From: Paralimibaculum aggregatum
Lineage (GTDB): Bacteria > Pseudomonadota > Alphaproteobacteria > Rhodobacterales > Rhodobacteraceae
DNA length: 64,000 nucleotides
NCBI RefSeq assembly: GCF_030270585.1
Contig: NZ_BSYI01000007.1
Location: 104,805 to 168,804, forward strand
Reading direction: 5' to 3'
Shown here: piece after piece, positions 1-6,850 of the stretch
Numbering within the stretch: position 1 is the first letter of the stretch
Layout: the number at the start of each line of letters is the position of its first letter
Notes under the pieces: generated by a model
Told to the model about the DNA's origin: nothing
What the model saw: only the letters and a program-made list of their open reading frames with translations
Databases searched by the model: none
Translations under genes and position numbers: made by a program

Positions 1-483
1 GCGCCGCGGGTCTATGTGCTCGGCATGGGCTCGGCCTACAGCCTGGCGCACCAGTTCTGGTATGTCGCGCGGATGGCCTTCGAGCAGATCCAGCCGATCC
101 CGCGCCACGGTTCGCAGCCGGTGGACGACCTGGCCTGGATCCGCGAGGACGAGCTGCTGGTGGCGCTCACCTTCCAGCCCTACCGCGCCGAGACCATGGC
201 GGCGGTGCGGCTGGCGGCGGCCCGCGGCGCCACCATCGCCGGGATCACCGACAGCGCGACCTCGCCGCTGGCCCGCCACGCCGATCACCTGCTGGTCGCG
301 CCGACCCACACGCCGCAGTTCTTCCAGAGCCATGCCGCCGTGGTGGCGCTGCTCGAGGGGCTCATCGCGGTGATGGTGGCGCGCGGCGGCGCGGCGGCGG
401 CGGCGCGGATCGAGGCCTTCCATGCCGAGCGCCAGAGGGCCGGGCTCTACGAGGAGCCGGCACCGCTCACCCAGATCGGCTGA
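1..483 (+). CDS. SIS-domain protein, RpiR-type regulator C-terminal part (5' end outside window)
   Basis: The reading frame is open from base 1, so the N terminus lies outside the window. The visible 160 residues form a sugar-isomerase (SIS) fold: a Gly-rich start (LGMGSAYSLA), a middle strand with LVALTFQPYRAET, and ITDSATSPLA followed by a SHAAVVALLEGLIA helix, the usual SIS pattern. In MurR/RpiR regulators this domain follows an N-terminal HTH and senses a phosphosugar or related effector; the HTH, if present, is upstream and unseen. It lies 45 bp before the Rieske oxygenase gene on the same strand, so it is a plausible local regulator of the catabolic operon. A stand-alone SIS isomerase cannot be excluded. 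Confidence 0.75.
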   Translation, partial: APRVYVLGMGSAYSLAHQFWYVARMAFEQIQPIPRHGSQPVDDLAWIREDELLVALTFQPYRAETMAAVRLAAARGATIAGITDSATSPLARHADHLLVAPTHTPQFFQSHAAVVALLEGLIAVMVARGGAAAAARIEAFHAERQRAGLYEEPAPLTQIG

Positions 484-528
484 CCCGGCAACAGGGCCGC
501 AGCCACCACGCCATCGAGGAGCCCGCTC

Positions 529-1605
529 ATGGACCAGCCCGCCGTCCCCCGCGCCCTGCCGGCCGAGATCTATACCGATCCGGCGCTCCATGCCCGGGCG
601 CGCTCGCAGATCCTGCTGAGGGGCTGGCACTATGTCTGTCACGGCTCCAACATTCCCGAGACCGGCGACTACTACGCCTTCGAGCTGATGGGCGAGGATC
701 TCTTCGTCATCCGCGGCCGCGACGGCGAGATGCGCGCCTTCTACAATGTCTGCCAGCATCGCGGCCACACGCTGGTGGCGGCGACCGGGCGCACCCGCGT
801 GCTGGTCTGCCCCTATCACGCCTGGGCCTACGAGCTCGACGGACGGTTGCGCGCGGCGCCGGGCACCCGGCAGGTCGAGGGCTTCGACCGCTCGGCGATC
901 TGCCTCACGCCGCTGCGCACCGAGGTGTTCCTCGGCTTCCTCTTCGTGAATTTCGATGCCGATGCCCGCCCGATGGCCGAGCTGTTCGCCGGGGTGGAGA
1001 CCGCGGTGCGCGCGCTCTGCCCGACCATCGAGGCGCGCCGGTTCGCCCATGAGCATTCGGCGCCGGAACACTGCAGCTGGCTGGTGGCGGTGGAGAACTA
1101 CAACGAGTGCTATCATTGCGGCCATGTCCACAAGGCCTTCGCCGACGGGGTGATCGACCCGGCCTCCTACGACATCCAGCCGATGCCGGGGATCCGCGCG
1201 CTGCGCCACAGCGCGCGGCCCGCCACCGGCGAGGCGCGCTGGTACGACACCGGCGGCTCGGATTATGGCGCGTTCTACCTCTACCCCTGCTTCTCGCTGC
1301 AGATCTATCCGGGCGGGGTGGTCAACACCTATTACTGGCGCCCCGAGGGCCCGCGCGACACCACCGTGCACCGCGGCTGGTTCTCCGCCGACGGGGTGGT
1401 CGACGACCAGCTCCAGGCGGTGATCGACCTCGACCGCGACACCACCTTCGCCGAGGACCTGGCCCTGGTGAAGGCGGTGCAGCGCGGCCTCGGCAGCCGC
1501 GGCTACCGGCCCGGCCCGCTGGTGGTCGCGCGCTCCTGCTCCGGCATCGACAGCGAGCATTCGATCGCCGCGCTGCACCGCTGGGTGATGGAGGATCTCG
1601 GGTGA
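529..1605 (+). CDS. Rieske [2Fe-2S] oxygenase alpha subunit, quaternary-amine demethylase type
   Basis: This 358-residue protein has both ring-hydroxylating oxygenase domains. The Rieske ligands are C75-x-H77 (CQHRGH) and C94-x2-H97 (CPYHAW). The mononuclear iron site reads E189-x3-E193-x2-H196-x4-H201 (ENYNECYHCGHVH), and the third-ligand helix EDLALVKAVQRGL is near the C terminus. A Glu rather than Asp at the bridging position (E193) is a known trait of oxygenases acting on quaternary amines, such as carnitine monooxygenase and betaine demethylases. The expected reaction is oxidative N-demethylation of a betaine-like substrate; an external reductase is needed and none is in view. A GAGGAG motif precedes the ATG. 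The stop overlaps the next gene's GTG. The exact substrate is inferred only. Confidence 0.85.
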   Translation: MDQPAVPRALPAEIYTDPALHARARSQILLRGWHYVCHGSNIPETGDYYAFELMGEDLFVIRGRDGEMRAFYNVCQHRGHTLVAATGRTRVLVCPYHAWAYELDGRLRAAPGTRQVEGFDRSAICLTPLRTEVFLGFLFVNFDADARPMAELFAGVETAVRALCPTIEARRFAHEHSAPEHCSWLVAVENYNECYHCGHVHKAFADGVIDPASYDIQPMPGIRALRHSARPATGEARWYDTGGSDYGAFYLYPCFSLQIYPGGVVNTYYWRPEGPRDTTVHRGWFSADGVVDDQLQAVIDLDRDTTFAEDLALVKAVQRGLGSRGYRPGPLVVARSCSGIDSEHSIAALHRWVMEDLG

Positions 1606-2762
1606 CCGCCGGGCTCGCCGAACCGCGCGCCGCCGCCGCGGGGCCGGGCGCCGCGGCGGGGCGGATCGCCGAGATCGCGGTGCACCAGGCCGAGCTCACC
1701 AGCCACACGCCCTATTACATGGCCGACGGCAAGACCTGCGACCGGGTAACCTCGGTGCTGGTCAGGCTCACCACCGATGCCGGCCTCGTCGGCTGGGGCG
1801 AGGTCTGCCCGATCCCCGGCTATCTGCCGGCCCATGCCGGGGGCGTGGCGCCGGCCGTCGAGGCGATGGCACCGGCGCTGCTCGGCGCCGATCCGGTGGG
1901 GCCGGAGGCGGCGATGGCGGCCTGCGACAGGCTGCTGCCCGGCCATGCCTATGCGAAATCCGCCGTCGACATCGCGCTCTGGGATCTCACCGGGCAGGCC
2001 GCGGGGCTGCCGCTCTGGCGGCTGCTCGGCGGGCGCCGGGCGCAGACGCTGCCGCTCTATCACTCGATCACCTGCGTCGCGCCGGAGCGCATGGCGGCGA
2101 TCGCGCGCGAGGCGCAGGCCGGCGGCATCGCCCAGTTCCAGGCCAAGCTCGGCGCCGATGCCGACTGGCAGGCCGATGCCGAGCGGCTGCGCGCCGTGCG
2201 CCGGGCGGTCGGGCCGGGCCCGCTGGTCTATGGCGACTGGAACTGCGGCGCCGCCACGCTCGACGCGATCCGCGTCGGCCGGGCGGTGGCCGATCTCGAC
2301 GTGATGCTCGAGCAGCCCTGCCGGAGCCTCGAGGAATGCGCCGAGGTGCGCCGCGCCACCGGGCTGGCAATGAAGATCGACGAGAACGCGCACGACACCG
2401 CCTCGCTGCTCGCGGCGCACCGGCTCGGCTGCATGGATGCGGTGGCGATCAAGCTCTCGAAGTTCGGCGGGCTCTCGGCGGCGCGGCGGGCGCGGGATCT
2501 CTGCCTGCATCTCGGCGCCATGATGGTGATCGAGGATGTCTGGGGCTCCGACATCGCTACCGCCGCGGCGCTGCACCTCGCGGCCGCCACCCCGCCCGAG
2601 CGGGTGATGAATGTCTGCGATCTCTCGGGCTATGTCGCGCCGCGGCTCGACCCGGCGGGCCCGGTGCGGTCGGCCGGGCGGATCGCGCCGCCGGAGGGGC
2701 CGGGCCTCGGCGTGCGGCCCGATGCCGGGGTGCTGGGCCCGGCGATCGCGATCCTTGCATGA
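1602..2762 (+). CDS. Mandelate racemase / muconate lactonizing family protein A
   Basis: This enolase-superfamily enzyme of 386 residues starts at a GTG that overlaps the Rieske stop (GTGA). The capping domain is followed by a TIM barrel with general-base lysines K182 (QAKLG) and K284 (KLSKFGG), and metal ligands in YGDWN, LEQPC and KIDEN. The first Lys of the usual KxK is Gln, as also in protein B of this operon. That pattern occurs in hydroxyproline-betaine epimerase relatives, which epimerise carbon 2 of betaines. It is the most divergent of three paralogues here and has about 20 extra low-complexity N-terminal residues (Ala/Gly/Pro rich). Likely role: racemisation or epimerisation of an osmolyte-derived acid. 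The substrate is unknown. Confidence 0.85.
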   Translation: MTAGLAEPRAAAAGPGAAAGRIAEIAVHQAELTSHTPYYMADGKTCDRVTSVLVRLTTDAGLVGWGEVCPIPGYLPAHAGGVAPAVEAMAPALLGADPVGPEAAMAACDRLLPGHAYAKSAVDIALWDLTGQAAGLPLWRLLGGRRAQTLPLYHSITCVAPERMAAIAREAQAGGIAQFQAKLGADADWQADAERLRAVRRAVGPGPLVYGDWNCGAATLDAIRVGRAVADLDVMLEQPCRSLEECAEVRRATGLAMKIDENAHDTASLLAAHRLGCMDAVAIKLSKFGGLSAARRARDLCLHLGAMMVIEDVWGSDIATAAALHLAAATPPERVMNVCDLSGYVAPRLDPAGPVRSAGRIAPPEGPGLGVRPDAGVLGPAIAILA

Positions 2763-2776
2763 AGGAGAACGGCGAG

Positions 2777-3865
2777 ATGGGAGAAACCATGCGTGCGATG
2801 GTGCTCACCGGCCATGGCGGGCTCGACCGGCTGGTCTGGCACGAGGCCTGGCCGAAGCCGGTGGCAGGCCCCGGCGAGGTGCTGATCCGGGTCGGCGCCT
2901 GCGGCCTCAACAACACCGACGTGAACACCCGCAGCGCCTGGTATTCGAAGGGCACTTCGGCGCCGACCACCGGCGGGGCGCTCGACGGCGCGGCCGAGCA
3001 GGATGCGACCTGGGGCGGCGCCGCGATCAGCTTCCCGCGCATCCAGGGCGCCGATGTCTGCGGCCGGGTGGCGGCGCTGGGCGCCGGTGTCGATGCCGGG
3101 CTGCTCGGCCGGCGGGTGCTGGTCGATCCCTGGCTGCGCGACCCGGAAGACCCGCTCGACATGGACAGGGCGGGCTATTTCGGCAGCGAATGCGACGGCG
3201 GCTTCGCCGAGTTCACCAGGGTCGATGCGCGCAATGTCCACCCGGTCGAGAGCGCCCTCTCGGATGCCGAGCTCGCCACCTTCGCCACCTCCTGTGTCAC
3301 CGCGGAGAACATGCTCGACCGCGCCGCGGTGGGGCAGGACGATACCGTGCTGATCCCCGGCGCCTCGGGCGGGGTCGGCTCGGCGCTGATCCAGCTCGCG
3401 AAGCGCCGCGGCGCGCGCACGGTGGCGATGTGCGGCGGCGCCAAGGCGGCGGCGGTGGCGGCGATCGGCCCGGATGCGGTGATCGGGCGCGCGCCGGAGG
3501 ACCTGAAGGCGGCGCTCCGCGCGGCGATCGGGCGGGAGAGCGTGACCGTGGTCGCCGATGTGGTGGGCGGCGCGGTCTGGCCGCAGCTGATCGGGGCGAT
3601 CGCCCGCGGCGGGCGCTATACCTGCGCCGGCGCCATCGCCGGGCCGGTGGTCGAGTTCGATCTCCGCACCTTCTACCTGCGCGATCTCACCTTCACCGGC
3701 GCCACCGTGGTCCCGCCCGGCACCTTCGCCCGCCTCGTCGGCCATATCGAGCGGGGCGAGATTCGCCCGCTGCTCGCCGCCACCTGGCCGCTGGCGGAGT
3801 TGCGCGCGGCGCAGGCCGCCTTCATCGCCAAGTCCCATGTCGGCAACATCGTGGTGACGCCGTGA
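2777..3865 (+). CDS. MDR-superfamily oxidoreductase (zinc-free alcohol dehydrogenase / quinone reductase-like)
   Basis: A medium-chain dehydrogenase/reductase of 362 residues. The N-terminal GroES-like half carries PGEVLIRVGACGLNNTD, and the Rossmann half carries the NAD(P) motif PGASGGVGSALIQLAKRRG. An Asn-Asn-Thr-Asp stretch stands where zinc-dependent members have the catalytic Cys, so a zinc-independent NADPH:quinone-reductase-like or enoyl-reductase-like activity is more likely. An in-frame ATG at 2759 overlaps the previous stop, but AAGGAG at 2762-2767 lies 9 bases before the ATG at 2777, so I chose the latter. The stop overlaps the cupin gene's GTG. Its place between racemase-family genes suggests it reduces or oxidises an intermediate of the same pathway. 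Confidence 0.8.
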   Translation: MGETMRAMVLTGHGGLDRLVWHEAWPKPVAGPGEVLIRVGACGLNNTDVNTRSAWYSKGTSAPTTGGALDGAAEQDATWGGAAISFPRIQGADVCGRVAALGAGVDAGLLGRRVLVDPWLRDPEDPLDMDRAGYFGSECDGGFAEFTRVDARNVHPVESALSDAELATFATSCVTAENMLDRAAVGQDDTVLIPGASGGVGSALIQLAKRRGARTVAMCGGAKAAAVAAIGPDAVIGRAPEDLKAALRAAIGRESVTVVADVVGGAVWPQLIGAIARGGRYTCAGAIAGPVVEFDLRTFYLRDLTFTGATVVPPGTFARLVGHIERGEIRPLLAATWPLAELRAAQAAFIAKSHVGNIVVTP

Positions 3866-4482
3866 ACGGCGCCGGTGCGGCGGCCCATGCGGCGCTGCTC
3901 GCGGCGGTGCGGGCCCAGGTCGCGGCGGATCCGGAGCTCGCGGATTTCATGGACGGCGCGCTGGCCGGAGAGCTGCCGTTCACGGCGCCGGAGCCGCGGG
4001 CGCATCCGGTGATGCGGCTGCTGCCGGAGGCGCTGGAGCACGGCACGCCGGAAACCCGCGGGCTCATCCGGGCGGTGCTCGACGCCGCGCCGCATCTCCA
4101 CTGGCGCAACAGCTATTCCCCGGCCCAGCTCGGGCAGGACTTCCTCGACCGCTCGGGCTGGTTCCGCCTGGTCTCGCCGGAGGGGCCGTTTCGCTGCGCG
4201 AGCCACCAGGTCTCCATCGGATACTGGGACCGCGGGCTCTACTACCCCCGCCACTGGCACGAGCCCGAGGAGATCTATCTGGTGCTGGCCGGCGGCGCGC
4301 GCTTCGCCGGCGAGGGCTATGCGCCGCAGCGCCTCGGCCCCGGCGGCACGCGGGCGCATGCCTCCTGGCAGCCCCATGCGGCAGCGATGCAGGAGACGCC
4401 GCTGCTGGCGCTGGCGCTCTGGCGCGGCGCGGGGCTGCTCGACACCTCGGTGCTCGACCCGGCGGAGAGCGGACGCCCATGA
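3862..4482 (+). CDS. Cupin, dimethylsulfoniopropionate (DMSP) lyase family
   Basis: A 206-residue protein: an alpha-helical N-terminal half and a C-terminal cupin barrel. Putative metal ligands are H131-x-H133-x3-E137-x-Y139 (RHWHEPEEIY) and a distal H172 (SWQPH). This spacing matches the metal site and catalytic Tyr known for cupin DMSP lyases such as DddK and DddQ, which cleave DMSP to dimethylsulfide and acrylate. The size and the helical N-terminal part fit the DddQ group. Start (GTG) and stop (ATGA) overlap both neighbours, so it is translated as part of the operon. The link to racemase-like enzymes and a betaine-type oxygenase leaves open that the true substrate is another onium compound. 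Confidence 0.75.
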   Translation: MNGAGAAAHAALLAAVRAQVAADPELADFMDGALAGELPFTAPEPRAHPVMRLLPEALEHGTPETRGLIRAVLDAAPHLHWRNSYSPAQLGQDFLDRSGWFRLVSPEGPFRCASHQVSIGYWDRGLYYPRHWHEPEEIYLVLAGGARFAGEGYAPQRLGPGGTRAHASWQPHAAAMQETPLLALALWRGAGLLDTSVLDPAESGRP

Positions 4483-5585
4483 GGATCACCCGCATCGCCG
4501 TCCACAAGCTCGGCCTGCCCTATGTGGACGGCGCCTATGCCTGGGGTGCGGGCAATGCGATCGAGACCGCGATGTCCTCGGTGGTGGTGATCGGCACCGA
4601 TGCCGGGCTGACCGGCTGCGGCGAGTTCTGCCCCTGCGGCGAGAACTACATGCAGGCGCATTCCGAGGGTGTCGAGGCGCTGGCCCGGCTGCTCGCCCCG
4701 GTGCTGCTGGGCGAGGACCCCCGCCAGGTCGGCCGGATCGAGCGGCTGATGGATGCCACCGTGCAGGGCCACGGCTATGCCAAGGCGCCCTTCGATGCCG
4801 CCTGCTGGGACCTTCTCGGCCAGAGCCTCGGCGCGCCGGTCTGGCTGCTGCTGGGCGGCAGGCTGACCGACGGCGCCCCGATGTACCGCGTCGCGCCGCA
4901 GCGCAGCGTCGCGGAGACCGTGGCCGAGCTCGACCGCCACCGCGCCGCCGGCTACCGGCAGTTCCAGGTGAAGGTCGGCGCCGACTGGGTGGCGGATATC
5001 GACCGCATCCGCGCCGCCGCGCCGCTGATGCGGCCGGGCGAGACGATGATGGCCGATGCCAACCAGGGCTGGTGGGTGGACGATGCGCTGCGGGTCGCCC
5101 GCGCGACGCGGGATCTCGACTACATCCTCGAGCAGCCCTGCCGGACCTATGAGGAATGCCGGCAGGTGCGCGCCCGCACCGACCTGCCGATGAAGCTCGA
5201 CGAATGCGTCACCGGCCTCGCCATGGCCGAGCGCATCGTCGCCGACCGCGGGGCCGAGCTGGTCTGCCTGAAGATCTCCAATCTCGGCGGGCTCTCGAAG
5301 GCGCGGCGGGTGCGCGACTATCTTGTGGATCACCGTATCCCGGTGGTTGCCGAGGACACCTGGGGCGGCGAGATCGCCACCGCCGCGCTCGCCCATTTCG
5401 CGGCCTCGACCCCGGCGGAGTTCCTGCACAACACCACCGACCTGCAGGCCTACAACACCCGCTCGACCGGGATCGGTGGCGCGACCGCCCGCGCGGGCCG
5501 GCTGTTTGCCCCCGATGCCCCCGGCCTCGGCGTGGCGCCCGATCTCGACAGCCTCGGCGCGCCGGTCGCCGTCCATGGAGCCTGA
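4479..5585 (+). CDS. Mandelate racemase / muconate lactonizing family protein B
   Basis: A 368-residue enolase-superfamily enzyme whose ATG overlaps the cupin stop. The barrel lysines are K165 (QVKVGAD) and K265 (LKISNLGG). Metal ligands are D193 (ADANQG), E218 (LEQPC) and D241 (KLDEC). The two Lys residues on opposite sides of the barrel suit a 1,1-proton transfer (racemase/epimerase). The numbering lies very close to the lysine pair known in 4-hydroxyproline betaine 2-epimerase (HpbD), so a betaine epimerase-like role is plausible. The N terminus begins directly with RITRIAVHKLGLPY, without the low-complexity lead of protein A. Substrate assignment is inference. Confidence 0.87.
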   Translation: MRITRIAVHKLGLPYVDGAYAWGAGNAIETAMSSVVVIGTDAGLTGCGEFCPCGENYMQAHSEGVEALARLLAPVLLGEDPRQVGRIERLMDATVQGHGYAKAPFDAACWDLLGQSLGAPVWLLLGGRLTDGAPMYRVAPQRSVAETVAELDRHRAAGYRQFQVKVGADWVADIDRIRAAAPLMRPGETMMADANQGWWVDDALRVARATRDLDYILEQPCRTYEECRQVRARTDLPMKLDECVTGLAMAERIVADRGAELVCLKISNLGGLSKARRVRDYLVDHRIPVVAEDTWGGEIATAALAHFAASTPAEFLHNTTDLQAYNTRSTGIGGATARAGRLFAPDAPGLGVAPDLDSLGAPVAVHGA

Positions 5586-5588
5586 CCG

Positions 5589-6698
5589 ATGAAGATCACC
5601 CGCATCACCGTCTGGCAGGCGGATCTGCCGCTGGCCAGGCCCTACTGGCTCTCCGGCGGCCGGCTGCGCTTCGACGTGCTCGACGCCACCATCCTGCGCA
5701 TCGACACCGATGCCGGGCTTTCCGGCTGGGGCGAGGGCACGCCCTGGGGCCACACCTATGTGCCGGCGCACGGGCCGGGCATCCGCGCCGGGATCGAGAC
5801 GATGGCGAAGGCGGTGCTGGGGCGCGACCCGCGCCGGCTGCTCGAGATCGAGCGCGCGATGGATCTCTGCCTGCCGGGGCATCTCTATGCCAAGCAGCCG
5901 GTCGACATGGCCTGCTGGGACATCGCGGGGCAGGCGGCCGGGCTGCCGATCGCCGACCTGATGGGAGGCGGCAGCCGCAGCCCGGCACCGATCGCCTCCT
6001 CGGTCTCCTCCGGCACGCCCGCCGAGATGCTGGCCACGGTGCAGGCGTTCCGCGACCGCGGCTATGTCGTGCATTCGGTCAAGGTCGGCGCCGATGTCGC
6101 GCAGGACATCGCCCGCATCCGCCATCTCGAGGCCAGCCGGCTGCCCGGCGAGCGCATCCTCTACGACGTCAACCGCGCCTGGAGCCGGTCCCAGGCGCTG
6201 CAGGTGCTCACCGCCACCGCCGATCTCGGCATCATGGTGGAGCAGCCGGGCGAGACGCTCGACGACATCGCCGCGATCCGTCCGCTCACCGCCGCGCCGA
6301 TCAGCGTCGACGAGAGCCTCGTGACGTTGCAGGACGCCGCCCGCATCGCCCGCGACGGGCTGGCCGAGGTCTTCGGCATCAAGCTCAACCGCGTCGGCGG
6401 GCTGACCCGCGCCGCCCGCATGCGCGACATCGCGCTGGCGCACGGGATCGACTGCTTCGTGATGGCGACCGGCGGCTCGGTGCTGGCCGATACCGAGGCG
6501 CTGCATCTCGCGGCGACGCTGCCAGACCATGCCCGCCTCGGCGTCTGGGCCTGCCAGGACATGCTGGCGACAGACATTGCCGGCGGCCGCGGCCCGCGCA
6601 ACCGCGGCGGCCATCTTCACCTGCCGGAGGCGCCGGGGCTCGGCGTCGCGCCGGACGAGGCGGCCCTCGGCGCGCCGGTGGCGGTCTACGGCGGCTGA
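5589..6698 (+). CDS. Mandelate racemase / muconate lactonizing family protein C
   Basis: The third paralogue, 369 residues, starts 3 bases after the previous stop. Catalytic lysines K165 (SVKVGAD) and K265 (GIKLNRVGG) are at the same positions as in protein B. Metal ligands sit in YDVNRAW, VEQPGE and SVDES. One position differs: the residue two before K165 is Ser, where A and B have Gln, and the active-site loop reads MVEQPGE rather than LEQPC. This points to a different substrate or stereochemistry. It is probably the last gene of the operon, since the next gene begins after a 150-bp gap with a possible promoter. Confidence 0.87.
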   Translation: MKITRITVWQADLPLARPYWLSGGRLRFDVLDATILRIDTDAGLSGWGEGTPWGHTYVPAHGPGIRAGIETMAKAVLGRDPRRLLEIERAMDLCLPGHLYAKQPVDMACWDIAGQAAGLPIADLMGGGSRSPAPIASSVSSGTPAEMLATVQAFRDRGYVVHSVKVGADVAQDIARIRHLEASRLPGERILYDVNRAWSRSQALQVLTATADLGIMVEQPGETLDDIAAIRPLTAAPISVDESLVTLQDAARIARDGLAEVFGIKLNRVGGLTRAARMRDIALAHGIDCFVMATGGSVLADTEALHLAATLPDHARLGVWACQDMLATDIAGGRGPRNRGGHLHLPEAPGLGVAPDEAALGAPVAVYGG

Positions 6699-6798
6699 CG
6701 GCGCGCAGCCTGCCGGTTTCCTGCCGGAAGGGCATGTTTCTACTTGACCGCGGCCGGAACCGGCACACGTGTCTGCCGGGCCGATGCACACGGCCGGG

Positions 6799-6826
6799 TT
6801 GTTCAGAGTGTGAAACATGCTAACGT
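6799..6826 (+). promoter_or_regulatory. Possible sigma-70-like promoter for the hybrid kinase
   Basis: In the 152-bp gap before the kinase gene, TTGTTC (6799-6804) and TAACGT (6821-6826) are separated by 16 bp. The stretch is less GC-rich than its surroundings. Both hexamers are imperfect, so this is only a candidate. Confidence 0.25.
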
Positions 6827-6850
6827 CGTTACGGGTTCCGCAATCGTTGC

